64,000 nt of DNA from the NCBI RefSeq assembly GCF_034479615.1, contig NZ_CP140255.1:744001-808000 (forward strand). Direction: 5' to 3'. How positions within the stretch are numbered: position 1 is the stretch's first letter; every line of letters begins with the position of its first letter. The DNA comes from Vreelandella neptunia. GTDB lineage: Bacteria > Pseudomonadota > Gammaproteobacteria > Pseudomonadales > Halomonadaceae. Shown here piece after piece: positions 8,443 through 17,852 of this stretch. Under the pieces are notes generated by a model. That model made no database searches. It saw only the letters and a list, made by a program, of their open reading frames with translations, and was not told the DNA's origin. Both the position numbers and the translations under genes were made by a program.

Positions 8443-9201
8443 ATGAAACGCAATAGTATCGCAACTGCTCTCTTGACCCTTGGTTTGGTAGCAGGTATCG
8501 CCGGCCCAGCGTTGGCAGGTCAACCTTCTGTCGTGATCGCACACGGCGCGTTTGCCGATGGCTCTGATTGGGCCAAAGTGATTGGGTTGCTGCAAGACGA
8601 GGGGGTTCACGTGCAGGCCGTACAAAATCCTCTTGAGTCGCTTGCTGGCGACGTAGCCGTAACCACTCGCGCCATTGATAACCAGCCTGGAAACGTCGTT
8701 CTGGTTGGCCATTCCTGGGGTGGCATGGTCATCACCGAGGCGGGGGATCACCCTAAAGTTACCAATCTGGTATATGTATCGGCGTTCGCGCCTGATAGCG
8801 GGCAGTCGGTCGAGGATCTGACGCGAGATCATCCAGCCCCCCCTGGGTCTGCCAATATCTCCGGGGACAGCCATGGCTGGCTTAGCTTGTCCCCGCAAGG
8901 CGTTGCCCAGGACTTCGCCCAGGATGTGCCCGAAGCACAGGCCCGAGTTATGGCCGCTACGCAAGGGCCGATCAAGGCATCTGCTTTTGGCGAAACAGTG
9001 TCCACAGCAGCCTGGAGGAACAAGCCTTCGTGGTTCATCGTGAGTGAGGAAGACCGTATGATTTTACCTGAACTGCAACAAATGATGGCTCGCCAAATCA
9101 GTGCTGATATTACCCTTCTTCCCACCAGCCATGTACCGCAGCAATCGCGACCGGCCGATGTGGCGAGTGTTATTATGGAAGCAGTTGAGAGCGCCAAATA
9201 A
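8443..9201 (+). CDS. Exported alpha/beta hydrolase
   Basis: 252 residues beginning with a classic cleavable signal peptide ending in ALA, so periplasmic or secreted. It has the alpha/beta-hydrolase order: VIAHGAFADGSDW, nucleophile elbow GHSWGGM (Ser near 94), Asp/Glu strand (VSEEDRMI near 205) and a C-terminal His (PTSHVPQ near 228). It belongs to the short esterase/methylesterase-like family. The start ATG has AAAGGAG upstream. Divergent from the HD/LuxR regulator, which probably controls it. Confidence 0.88.
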   Translation: MKRNSIATALLTLGLVAGIAGPALAGQPSVVIAHGAFADGSDWAKVIGLLQDEGVHVQAVQNPLESLAGDVAVTTRAIDNQPGNVVLVGHSWGGMVITEAGDHPKVTNLVYVSAFAPDSGQSVEDLTRDHPAPPGSANISGDSHGWLSLSPQGVAQDFAQDVPEAQARVMAATQGPIKASAFGETVSTAAWRNKPSWFIVSEEDRMILPELQQMMARQISADITLLPTSHVPQQSRPADVASVIMEAVESAK

Positions 9202-9257
9202 GAGGCTCCTAGCGTCAAAAGTAAGAATATACGGGGCCCTATCTACCCTAGCTGGTT

Positions 9258-10715
9258 TTACCCAGACGCACAGCCCTGAGCTGTGCGTTCATCTTGACGG
9301 TGACGCAGCCGTTCGCCAGCACTGTTTTCTCGGCAATCGTTTTCATTAGGATTATTTACTCTATAGAGCGTCATCATCAACCCAGGAGAGGCGTTATGGG
9401 CCGAAAGCTCCCAACCGTGCGCCATGGCAATCTCTTGGCAGATGGCCAGCCCCAAGCCTGCTCCATGGTCGCGCCGATGCGCCCCACGCCAGAAGCGTGA
9501 GAACAGCAGGGCCAATTGCTCTGGTTCGACGCCTGGGCCACGGTCACGCACAGTTATTATATTTTCCTGGATCTCCATGCTGACGAGAGTCTGCTCGGGG
9601 GCGTGCTGAATAGCGTTCTCCAGCAAGTTCTTGAGCAGAGTGAAGCATGCCCCACGATCAGCCTCCCATGTCACCCCTTGATCCGCGGCAAGCACCGTTA
9701 AATGCACGTCGGCGGATTCAGCCATACGCTGCAAGTAGGTGGAAGCTTCGTGGGCGATGTCGTGCATTCGAACAACGCTAAAATGGTAGTTGTGCGCCTC
9801 GCTCGCTTCGGCCAGAAGTAGCAGTTGTTGCACCTGCCGTGTCATGTACTCGACATCGCTCAATAGCGCCTTGCGGTCATTTCGCCCTTCCTCAAGCAAC
9901 TCAACCTGCCCGCGGATCAGCGCCAGTGGCGTTTTTAACTCGTGGGCCGCGTGGCCGAGAAACTCCTGCTGCAGGCGATAACCCCGCTCAAGGCGTTCCA
10001 GAGCGTGATTGAAGCTATGTACCAGCGGGGCAATTTCCACAGGCACTGCGTCCGTATCGAGCCGGGCGTCTATAGAGCGCGGCGAGATAGCCGCCGCCGA
10101 TTTGGAAACATCGCGCAGCGGCTTGAGGGTTAAGCGCAAGGTAATGTAGGCGCATAAACCGAAGGCAACGAACATGACAAAGCCAAACACCAGTACGCCC
10201 GCTACCACTAGTGGAAAGGCTACGAGATAGAGAACATCAACGAATCTTGAACTGGCGACGAACTGCAGATACCACGTTCTTCCACCGTGCTCAAAGGCCT
10301 CCGTGGCTCCGTAGAAAGTTCTGTCATCATACTCAAAGGAAAAGGTGCCACGCGCCAAACGTAAAACTTCGCCGTCGGCTGGCCAGAAAGCTTCTCCGGC
10401 ACTCGAGGCCACCGCCACGTTCCCGGCATCATCCAGAATCCGGTACGCCGTCTCGCGCTGTGGGCCTTCGTATAGCCAAGCGCGGTCGTCCATGCTGGCG
10501 TCGAAACCAACGGGCCAGCCACGACTGTCGAACTCGACATTGTCCACCAGCCCATCGGCCGCGTCGGCCATATCCATACGAGGCAGTAGATCGCTCTGAA
10601 GCACCACTGCTGCGGCAATTACCAGCAGTGTGATACTCAGCACCATACCCGCCAAATAGGCCAGCAGCACCTTCAGCCTCAGGCTATTGAGCGTCATCCG
10701 CTTGACGAAGCGCAT
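9258..10715 (-). CDS. Sensor histidine kinase (QseC/PmrB-like)
   Basis: About 485 residues from the ATG at 10715, which has GAGGG seven bases upstream. It overlaps the response-regulator gene by 32 bp. Order: TM1 (LLAYLAGMVLSITLLVIAAAVVL), a periplasmic sensor of about 130 residues, TM2 (VAFPLVVAGVLVFGFVMFVAFGLC), HAMP-like linker, HisKA with phospho-His in HAAHELKTPLALIRGQ, and HATPase with N box (LLKNLLENAIQHA), DRGPGVEPEQ and GAGLGLAI. The C-terminus runs some 35 residues past the usual end, through a hairpin. Partner is the adjacent regulator. Confidence 0.93.
   Translation of the reverse strand: MRFVKRMTLNSLRLKVLLAYLAGMVLSITLLVIAAAVVLQSDLLPRMDMADAADGLVDNVEFDSRGWPVGFDASMDDRAWLYEGPQRETAYRILDDAGNVAVASSAGEAFWPADGEVLRLARGTFSFEYDDRTFYGATEAFEHGGRTWYLQFVASSRFVDVLYLVAFPLVVAGVLVFGFVMFVAFGLCAYITLRLTLKPLRDVSKSAAAISPRSIDARLDTDAVPVEIAPLVHSFNHALERLERGYRLQQEFLGHAAHELKTPLALIRGQVELLEEGRNDRKALLSDVEYMTRQVQQLLLLAEASEAHNYHFSVVRMHDIAHEASTYLQRMAESADVHLTVLAADQGVTWEADRGACFTLLKNLLENAIQHAPEQTLVSMEIQENIITVRDRGPGVEPEQLALLFSRFWRGAHRRDHGAGLGLAICQEIAMAHGWELSAHNASPGLMMTLYRVNNPNENDCRENSAGERLRHRQDERTAQGCASG
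9266..9288. other. 9-bp-stem hairpin between convergent genes
   Basis: ACGCACAGC, loop CCTGA, GCTGTGCGT: a perfect 9-bp stem in the last codons of the sensor kinase, facing the hydrolase end at 9201. There is no T-run on either side, so it is not a canonical terminator, but it could slow or stabilise convergent transcripts. Confidence 0.4.
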
Positions 10716-11370
10716 ATCCCATCCCTCTGACGTTGGCAATCCGCTGGTGCGAACCGATGGCAAGCAGCTTGCGGCGTAAACGGTGCAGGGCGACATCCAG
10801 GGCGTTCGGTGTCACCGCCTCGCTTAGCCCCCAGGCCGCCGCCTCTAGCGCGCTGCGGCGGACTACTTCATCGTGCTTGTAGAGAAGTAGCTGCATAATA
10901 TGCAGCTCCGCCGGGGCAAGAGTAATGCTTTTGTCGCCGCTAAACAGAACGCCGCTTTCAGTATGCAGCCTCAGGTCGCCGTGAATGGGGTCGATTGAAT
11001 GGAATTCCGCAGGGCGGCGCAGCAAGGCACGGACACGCGCCACCATCTCATCCATGGCAAACGGCTTGGGGAGGTAGTCGTCGGCACCGGCTTCGAGACC
11101 TTCTAGCCTGTCATGCAGCGCATCGCGAGCCGTTAACACCAGGCAGGGCACGCTAAGGCCCGCGTTGCGCAACTTCTTGAGCAATAGCAGCCCATCGCCA
11201 TCCGGCAAGCCACGATCGAGTACCAGTGCCTGGTAGGGCATCTGCTGAACGGCAGCCCATGCCGAATCTATGCGGTCGACCACATCAACGCCGATACCGG
11301 CGCCCACCAGCCCTTTGCACATCAAGTGGGCTAGCCGGTCATGATCCTCGATCAGCAGTATGCGGCTCAT
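10684..11370 (-). CDS. OmpR-family response regulator (QseB/PmrA-like)
   Basis: 228 residues. Receiver domain with acidic pocket (IEDH), phospho-acceptor Asp in VLDRGLPDGDG near residue 52, Thr in LTARD and Lys in PKPFAMDE, followed by a winged-helix DNA-binding domain. It overlaps the mipA-like stop/start by one base and its kinase downstream, so mipA-like, regulator and kinase form one operon. Paired half-sites with 11-bp period upstream of mipA and of the divergent RND operon match the way this family binds DNA, so autoregulation and control of the pump are likely (inference). Confidence 0.93.
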   Translation of the reverse strand: MSRILLIEDHDRLAHLMCKGLVGAGIGVDVVDRIDSAWAAVQQMPYQALVLDRGLPDGDGLLLLKKLRNAGLSVPCLVLTARDALHDRLEGLEAGADDYLPKPFAMDEMVARVRALLRRPAEFHSIDPIHGDLRLHTESGVLFSGDKSITLAPAELHIMQLLLYKHDEVVRRSALEAAAWGLSEAVTPNALDVALHRLRRKLLAIGSHQRIANVRGMGYALRQADDAQ

Positions 11371-12185
11371 CAGAAGGTGTAAAGATAGCCAACTAACACG
11401 GCGTTTTGGGTCGAACGATCCACCAGCGGGCTATCTTTGATTTCGTTCGCCAAGCTCGTGACCTCAACACCTAACAGCACAGAGTGATGCTGGTCAAACT
11501 GGTACACGCCGCGCACCCCCGCCTCGATATTGGTAGCCGACTCTCCCTTATAGGCGGGGCGATCGAAGCGAACCTCACTATCGCGAACACCGAAGTAGTA
11601 ATCGACGTTCTTGTCGTCCTGCCAGGACGCCCCTAAGTATGGGGTTAGCATTATATGTTCGCCGAAATCCCACGTTCTCTCCAGGCCAAGATCGAAGCGC
11701 TGCCCGTCGCTGTTGCCGGAGACGTCGGTGAGCCATTCGGCGCTGACCTCGAACAGCTCGCTTTCCCACTCCACTTTTGCCCCCGCCCAGAAGCCTCCTT
11801 TGCGCTCGCTCATGCCGTTGAGAATCGGGGCATCGCTTTGCTCGTAGCCGCTCTCATCATATTGGGCGACGATACCGAAATTGAGCTGTTGAGAGTCGCT
11901 GATGACAAGACTCGGCAGTTTAAATTCGATTTCCGATCCGAAGACACTAATGTACCGGTTTTCGATCAGGAGCAAGGGAAATGGGGTGGTTTCCCTGTCG
12001 ATACCGGCATAGGGATCCTGGTCGCTCATTGCACCTACGCCCAATCCCCAAGTGGTTTCGTCTGAATGTTCTTCGTCGGCGAACGCCAACGGAGAGGCAA
12101 TAACAAGACCACCGATAAATGCGGCTGTCGCCAATCTTATAGTGGTGAGACGGCCGTCCAGCAATAGCGACTGATGAGAACCCAT
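11370..12185 (-). CDS. MipA/OmpV-family outer-membrane protein
   Basis: 271 residues with signal peptide (GGLVIASPLAFA) then the family-type start WGLGVGAMSDQDPYAGID and alternating beta-barrel strands ending in an aromatic residue (VGYLYTF). MipA/OmpV proteins are outer-membrane barrels often coupled to two-component systems and to sensing or resisting envelope-active compounds. Start ATG follows AGGAG. First gene of the operon with the response regulator and kinase; its promoter has the shared box 11 bp before a GATGAT -10. Confidence 0.88.
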   Translation of the reverse strand: MGSHQSLLLDGRLTTIRLATAAFIGGLVIASPLAFADEEHSDETTWGLGVGAMSDQDPYAGIDRETTPFPLLLIENRYISVFGSEIEFKLPSLVISDSQQLNFGIVAQYDESGYEQSDAPILNGMSERKGGFWAGAKVEWESELFEVSAEWLTDVSGNSDGQRFDLGLERTWDFGEHIMLTPYLGASWQDDKNVDYYFGVRDSEVRFDRPAYKGESATNIEAGVRGVYQFDQHHSVLLGVEVTSLANEIKDSPLVDRSTQNAVLVGYLYTF

Positions 12186-12233
12186 GGTTGCACTCCTAGC
12201 ATGGTGTGAAAGTTAGAGTGGTATGACGGTGCC

Positions 12234-12329
12234 ATCATCAGGAGGATTGTCTTACGCGTTTCTTACTGAAAACGGTTTTGATCAAGCGCTACGTCAGTAA
12301 GAAACGAGAAAGGAATACAGGCCGATAGT
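12234..12329. promoter_or_regulatory. Divergent mipA/RND promoters with mirrored response-regulator boxes
   Basis: A perfect 13-bp inverted repeat, CGTTTCTTACTGA (12257-12269) and TCAGTAAGAAACG (12294-12306). Toward mipA the minus strand reads GTAAG-6-GTAAG-11-GATGAT (-10 at 12234-12239). Toward the RND operon the plus strand reads GTAAG-6-GAAAG-11-GATAGT (-10 at 12324-12329). Direct half-sites with 11-bp period overlapping the -35 are typical of OmpR-family activators. Confidence 0.7.
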
Positions 12330-12396
12330 TGTTCAACAGAAATGCTTGATGTCGTTTTTCATCAACGAACTGAACAATTTGAAACAGGCCTGAATT

Positions 12397-13518
12397 ATGT
12401 CATCTCCAACCGGAAAAATGTATCTCGGTATTACGATTGCCGTGATCGCTAGCGCCGCCGCCCTGGCATGTATGCAGGCGGTGTCGTCGGAAAGCGATGC
12501 CGTCGCCGAACCGACGGCGCAGCCCTCACTATCCGTCAACGTGACGACATTAGAACCTCAGACGCTTCCGACGACGATTGCGGCTAATGGTGATATCGCT
12601 GCTTGGCAGGAGATCATTATCGGTACCGAAATCGGTGGCCTGCGGTTGGTAGATGTGAAGGTAGACGTGGGTGATGAGGTCACGGAAGGGCAGGTGCTGG
12701 CTGTTTATAACGACACCACGGTGCGCGCAGAGCTGGCTAGGAGCCGCGCCGCCGTGGCGGAAGCCGAGGCAACGCTTGCGGAAGCGAATGCCAATGCCCA
12801 GCGTGCCCGAAGTTTGAAAACCACGGGATCGCTTTCAGAGCAGCAGATTCAGCAATACGAAACCGCCGAACTTACCGCCCGTGCGCGGCTAGGCGTTGCG
12901 CAAGCGCAGAATGAAGCCCAAGAACTACGCTTGGCTCAGACGCAGGTGGTTGCCCCGGACGACGGTTTGATTACCTCCCGCACGGCCACTGTTGGTGCTG
13001 TCACCGGCACTGATCAGGAGCTGTTCCGGTTGACGCGCCATGGTCGCCTGGAGTGGCGGGCAGAGGTCGCCGCGTCTGATCTGAATGAGCTGCGACTGGG
13101 CCAAGCTGCCAGGGTCACCGTGCCCGGTGGATATGAGCTCGAAGGGCGCTTGCGCACCATTGCGCCGCTAGTGGACACCGCTACACGCAATGGTCTGGTT
13201 TATGTCGACCTACCGTTAAGCGATATCGCTCGGTCGGGAATGTTTGCCCGGGGGGAATTTGAGCTGGGCAGCCGACAAGTGATGACGCTACCCCGCGCCG
13301 CGGTGCAGCTTCGCGATGGCTTTGGCTACGTCCATCGCGTCAGCGATGAAGGCCAGATAACGGAGCAGAAAGTTTCCCTGGGCCAGCACACGGAGGATCG
13401 AATCGAAATTCGCGCCGGGCTTGAACCCGATGCCCGAGTGGTCGCCTCGGGCGGTGCTTTTCTTGGCAACGGTGATCAGGTGCGGGTGGTTGAGACCGAC
13501 GCCGAGGAGGGGGTATGA
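12397..13518 (+). CDS. RND efflux periplasmic adaptor
   Basis: 373 residues with an N-terminal signal anchor (MYLGITIAVIASAAALAC). It has the lipoyl half (LRLVDVKVDVGDEVTEGQVLA), a coiled-coil hairpin rich in Ala/Glu (about 85-165), the second half (VVAPDDGLITSRTATVGAVTG) and beta-barrel/membrane-proximal domains. The stop overlaps the permease ATG by four bases. First gene of the three-gene RND operon controlled from the divergent box at 12294-12312. The ribosome site is weak. Confidence 0.92.
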   Translation: MSSPTGKMYLGITIAVIASAAALACMQAVSSESDAVAEPTAQPSLSVNVTTLEPQTLPTTIAANGDIAAWQEIIIGTEIGGLRLVDVKVDVGDEVTEGQVLAVYNDTTVRAELARSRAAVAEAEATLAEANANAQRARSLKTTGSLSEQQIQQYETAELTARARLGVAQAQNEAQELRLAQTQVVAPDDGLITSRTATVGAVTGTDQELFRLTRHGRLEWRAEVAASDLNELRLGQAARVTVPGGYELEGRLRTIAPLVDTATRNGLVYVDLPLSDIARSGMFARGEFELGSRQVMTLPRAAVQLRDGFGYVHRVSDEGQITEQKVSLGQHTEDRIEIRAGLEPDARVVASGGAFLGNGDQVRVVETDAEEGV

Positions 13519-16500
13519 CGCTCAATACCTCATCCTGGGCGATTCGCAATCCTATTCCGGTTGTTCTGCTCTTCATCCTATTGACCTTCTGGGGGCTCAT
13601 CTCCTTCCGAGGCTTGTTTATTCAGGACTTGCCGGATGTACAGCTGCCCCTCGTGGAGGTATCCGCCTCATTGCCGGGGGCGGCTCCCGCCTTAATGGAG
13701 AACGAGGTTGCCCGCAAGATCGAGGACTCCATCGCTACCGTCTCCGGCGTCAAAAACATCTCTACAACGCTGACGGATGGCAATGCCGACATTGCTATTG
13801 AATTCAGGCTGGAAAAGTCCTTGCAAGAGGCTCTTGAGGATGTGCGCGACGCTGTTGCTCGCATCCGCTCGGATCTACCCGCCGACCTGCGTGATCCAGT
13901 GATTCGGAAGGGTGAGTTTTTCAGTGAGCCGATTGTACGCTACGCGGTGAGCTCCTCCGATCTAGACGATGAGGCACTCTCCTGGTTCGTCGATGACAAA
14001 ATGACCAAGGCCGTCTTGTCGGTGCCAGGCGTTGGCTCGGTTCGGCGTATCGGCGGGGTCGATCGCGAAGTCCGCGTGGCATTGGATCCGGACCGCCTGC
14101 TGGCGATGAACACGACAGCGTTGGATATCTCGCGCCAGCTGCGCCAGGCGCAGTTGGAGGCGCCCGGTGGGCGCGTGGACGTCGGCGGAGCCGAACAGGC
14201 CGTGCGCATCATCGCCAACGCTGCATCCGCAGCTGAGCTGGCGACGATGGAGCTGGCACTCAGCGATGGCCGCCGTATTCGCCTTGATGAGGTGGCGACG
14301 GTTACCGATACCGTGGCCGAGCGGCGCTCGATGGCATTGCTTGATGGCGCGCCCGTCGTCGGCGTCGAGATGACCCGTGCCGAGGGGTACGGCGAGGTGG
14401 ATGTGGCCGAGGGCGTGCAGTCTGCGCTCGCGGAATTACAGGCGCAATATCCTCATATAGAGATCGAAGAAGCCTTTAATTTCGTCGGGCCGGTGCTGGA
14501 GAACTACCAGGGCTCCATGCATATGTTATTCGAGGGCATGGCGCTGGCGGTGCTGGTGGTGTTCTGCTTCCTGCGCAATTGGCGGGCCACGCTGATTGCG
14601 GCGGTCACACTGCCACTGTCGATCATACCCACCTTCGCCTTCATGCTTCTGATGGGCTTCTCGCTCAATGTGGTGACGTTGCTGGCGCTCTCGCTGGTGA
14701 TCGGGGTGCTGGTGGATGATGCCATTGTAGAGATTGAGAATATCGAACGGCACCTGCTAATGGACAAGCCCCCGCGCCAGGCCGCCATGGACGCGGCGGC
14801 AGAAATCGGCCTGGCCGTTGTCGCTACCACCTTTACATTGATTGCCGTTTTTCTGCCCACAGCTTTTATGAGCGGCACCGTCGGGCAATTCTTCGTTCAG
14901 TTCGGTTGGACGGCCTCGGTAGCGGTGCTGTTTTCGCTGCTGGTGGCGCGCCTTCTCACGCCCATGCTGGCTGCGTATCTGCTGCGCAAACCACAACATC
15001 CCTCGCGCGATCCAACGTGGATTAACGTCTATCTTGTCGTCGCCCGTTGGTGCCTGCGCCACCGTAAGACCACGCTCCTCGCGGCGGCGGCCTGCTTTGC
15101 AGGAGGTATCTGGCTGGCCTCTACCCTGCCGGGAACCTTCATACCCCCCGATGATAATTCCCAGACGCAGGCGACGCTCACCTTGCCGCCCGGTAGCACC
15201 TTGTCTGAAGCGGAGGCGCTTGCCGAGCAGGCACGCTCACGATTGGTGACGCAACGGCATGTAGTCAGCGTTTTTGCGGCCATCGGTGAGAACTCCGGCA
15301 GCAGTGACTCTGATGTGACCTCTGTGGAACTGACCGTTGGTTTGGCGGATCGCGCAACCCGCGCGGGCGTTACGCAGCAAGACATAGAACAGCAGTTACG
15401 TATTGCACTCGCCACGCTTCCCGGCGTGCGAACTCGCGTAGGTGATGAGGGGGATGGCTATGAGCTGGTGCTTGCCGGTGAGGATAGCCGGGTGCTTGAA
15501 CTGCATGCTCGCCAAGTCGAGCGGGAGATGCGCGCCATTCCGGGCATCGGCGCGGTGAGTTCGACGGCCAGCCTGGTCAGGCCTGAGCTCATTGTACGCC
15601 CTGATTTTGCCCGCGCCGCCGACCTTGGGGTCTCGGCTCAGGCCATCGCCGATACGCTGCGCATCGCGACCGTGGGCGATAACGCCGAGGATCTTCCTAA
15701 GTTGAATTTCAGCTCGCGTCAGGTGCCGGTGATGGTTCGGCTGGCGGATGCCGCGCGGGAGGATATGGCGACCCTTAAACGGCTGCCTGTGCCGGGTGTT
15801 AATGGGAGGAGGGTGCCACTCGAGAGTGTTGCCTCCTTCGAGTGGAGCAGCGGCCCTTCGGAAATCACCCGGCATGACCGTCTGCGCAACGTCAATTTCG
15901 AGGTGAGCCTACAAGGGCAGCCTTTGGGGGAAATTGAACAGGCCGTGCAGGCACTGCCCAGTTTACGTCAGTTGCCACGCGGCGTGTTTCAGACACCAGA
16001 AGGCGATGCAGAGGAAATGGAGGAGCTTGCCTCAAGCTTCGGGATTGCCATGCTGACCGGCGTGCTGTGTATCTATATGTTGCTGGTGCTGCTGCTCAAG
16101 GATTTCATGCAGCCGGTCACTATTCTGGTGGCGCTGGTGCTCTCCGTACCTGGGGCTTTCCTGGCGCTGTTCCTCACGCAGACGCCCGTGTCGCTGCCCG
16201 CCATGATCGGATTGATCATGCTGATGGGCATCGCCACCAAGAACTCAATCCTGCTGGTGGACTACATCATCATCGCCCGTCGGGTGCATGGGTTGGAACG
16301 TGTGGACGCCATTGTTGATGCCTGCAAAAAACGTGTCCGGCCCATCGTGATGACCACCATTGCCATGGGAGCGGGCATGATGCCGATCGCCCTAGGATGG
16401 GCTGGCGATCCCAGCTTCCGGGCTCCCATGGCCTTTGTCGTCATTGGTGGGCTGCTCACTTCAACGCTTCTGAGCTTGCTGGTTATCCCGGTGGTGTACA

Positions 16501-16577
16501 GCTACGTGGATGACATCGGCAATATCCTGGGGCGGTTCAAGCTGCCCCCAAACCACGCAACGCAAACATCGGAGTAG
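13515..16577 (+). CDS. RND efflux permease
   Basis: Full-length, 1020 residues. Two repeats of six membrane helices plus periplasmic porter loops are visible. TM4 carries the double-Asp relay GVLVDDAIVEIENIERH near residue 400, and TM10 has the conserved Lys region MGIATKNSILLVDYI. It resembles HAE1-type multidrug pumps. It overlaps the adaptor by an ATGA and is followed 8 bp later by a Tat-exported amidohydrolase, an unusual companion that may act on the same chemical class. A decayed relative of its C-terminus occurs at 40073-40285. Confidence 0.95.
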   Translation: MTLNTSSWAIRNPIPVVLLFILLTFWGLISFRGLFIQDLPDVQLPLVEVSASLPGAAPALMENEVARKIEDSIATVSGVKNISTTLTDGNADIAIEFRLEKSLQEALEDVRDAVARIRSDLPADLRDPVIRKGEFFSEPIVRYAVSSSDLDDEALSWFVDDKMTKAVLSVPGVGSVRRIGGVDREVRVALDPDRLLAMNTTALDISRQLRQAQLEAPGGRVDVGGAEQAVRIIANAASAAELATMELALSDGRRIRLDEVATVTDTVAERRSMALLDGAPVVGVEMTRAEGYGEVDVAEGVQSALAELQAQYPHIEIEEAFNFVGPVLENYQGSMHMLFEGMALAVLVVFCFLRNWRATLIAAVTLPLSIIPTFAFMLLMGFSLNVVTLLALSLVIGVLVDDAIVEIENIERHLLMDKPPRQAAMDAAAEIGLAVVATTFTLIAVFLPTAFMSGTVGQFFVQFGWTASVAVLFSLLVARLLTPMLAAYLLRKPQHPSRDPTWINVYLVVARWCLRHRKTTLLAAAACFAGGIWLASTLPGTFIPPDDNSQTQATLTLPPGSTLSEAEALAEQARSRLVTQRHVVSVFAAIGENSGSSDSDVTSVELTVGLADRATRAGVTQQDIEQQLRIALATLPGVRTRVGDEGDGYELVLAGEDSRVLELHARQVEREMRAIPGIGAVSSTASLVRPELIVRPDFARAADLGVSAQAIADTLRIATVGDNAEDLPKLNFSSRQVPVMVRLADAAREDMATLKRLPVPGVNGRRVPLESVASFEWSSGPSEITRHDRLRNVNFEVSLQGQPLGEIEQAVQALPSLRQLPRGVFQTPEGDAEEMEELASSFGIAMLTGVLCIYMLLVLLLKDFMQPVTILVALVLSVPGAFLALFLTQTPVSLPAMIGLIMLMGIATKNSILLVDYIIIARRVHGLERVDAIVDACKKRVRPIVMTTIAMGAGMMPIALGWAGDPSFRAPMAFVVIGGLLTSTLLSLLVIPVVYSYVDDIGNILGRFKLPPNHATQTSE

Positions 16578-16585
16578 AAATTGTC

Positions 16586-17728
16586 ATGAAACAGATCGAA
16601 AAAACCCTAGAGAGCCTGACAATGGGACGCCGTAGTTTTCTAACTGGCGCGGCGGCACTTGGTGTTGGTGCCGGGTTGTCCGCGCCTGCCATTATCTCCA
16701 GTGCTGCCGCGACAGAGAAATCGGTCATCGCGTTGCGAGACCAGGATCTGCCCTTTATCGCCACGGAAGAGACCTATACCACCGAGGAACTGATCGCGCT
16801 GAACGCGATTAACGATCAACACGTAGAGTACCTCAGGGAAACGGGTCTTGCCGAACTCGGCCCTGGCCGCATCGGCGCAATGGATAAGGCTGGGATCAAT
16901 GTTCAAATCCTCTCCGCGCATACGCCGGGCGTGCAGAATGTCCCCGGTCAGGAGGGCATCGATTTTGCCTATCGTCTCAACAAGATGATTGCCGATGGCC
17001 CGATGGCCACCCATCCTGGGCGGTACCAGGCCTATGCAACCTTGCCTCTGCAGAACCCGGAAGCATCAGCGGACGAACTGGAACGCGCCGTTCGGGAAGA
17101 TGGCTTTGTGGGGGCCATGACCAATGGGTTCATTGGCAACAAATTCCTCGACCACCCGGATTTCGAGCCCATTCTGGCGCGCGCCGAGGCGCTTGATGTG
17201 CCGATATACCTGCATCCAGGCTTCCCCCCGGAAGACGTGTTCAATATTTATTACAACACCGTGCGGCCAGGGTATGACCAATTGTTCCAGAACTACATTT
17301 TCAGCGGTTCAGGATATGGATGGCACCAGGAGGTGCTGACTCAATGTCTTCGCCTGATCATCACTGGGGTGTTCGATAAATTTCCTAAACTGCAGATGAT
17401 TATCGGTCATATGGGAGAGGGCCTTCCGTTCTACTACGAGCGTATCGTGGGAGATATGAGCGAGTCGACGGAAGACTCGCTGAACAAGCCTATCGGGCAA
17501 TATTTCAGTGACAATTTCTGGTACACAACCAGCGCATTCTTCCAGGATGAACTGCTTCATCTTTTGCTGAGGTACATCAGTGTGGATCGGGTGATGTTTG
17601 GAACGGATTACCCGTTTGCAGACATGAAGCAAGGAACCGACTGGTTTCGGGCGGTGGATCTGCCCCGTGAAGCCAAGGAAAAGATTGCGTTCCGAAATGC
17701 AGAAAAGCTGTTCGGAATAAAGGTCTGA
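16586..17728 (+). CDS. Tat-exported amidohydrolase-2 family protein
   Basis: 380 residues. A twin-arginine signal (RRSFL at 15-19) followed by a hydrophobic stretch predicts folded export. The mature part is a TIM-barrel of the ACMSD/resorcylate-decarboxylase-like amidohydrolase family: LHPGFPPED (His near 212), IIGHMGEGLPF (His near 275) and FGTDYPF (Asp near 336). The N-terminal metal motif, usually ExH, here reads EET (ATEETY near 57), so one expected ligand is missing and activity may be altered. Third gene of the RND operon; decarboxylase or hydrolase of an aromatic acid is a guess. Confidence 0.85.
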   Translation: MKQIEKTLESLTMGRRSFLTGAAALGVGAGLSAPAIISSAAATEKSVIALRDQDLPFIATEETYTTEELIALNAINDQHVEYLRETGLAELGPGRIGAMDKAGINVQILSAHTPGVQNVPGQEGIDFAYRLNKMIADGPMATHPGRYQAYATLPLQNPEASADELERAVREDGFVGAMTNGFIGNKFLDHPDFEPILARAEALDVPIYLHPGFPPEDVFNIYYNTVRPGYDQLFQNYIFSGSGYGWHQEVLTQCLRLIITGVFDKFPKLQMIIGHMGEGLPFYYERIVGDMSESTEDSLNKPIGQYFSDNFWYTTSAFFQDELLHLLLRYISVDRVMFGTDYPFADMKQGTDWFRAVDLPREAKEKIAFRNAEKLFGIKV

Positions 17729-17852
17729 CGCATCCGCCCGGGATCGAATGATGCCGATTGGTTTTGGTGTCAGCGGGGGCATAACCGGAGATCACTGTGG
17801 CTGTATCAGCGCCAACTGCTGGAAAAGCAAGGGGGTTCCATGAAGAAAGCCG

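Noticed and set aside
8260-8964. Long minus-strand frame of 234 codons
   Set aside because: Shadow of the exported hydrolase on the plus strand, which has a signal peptide, catalytic motifs and a strong ribosome site.
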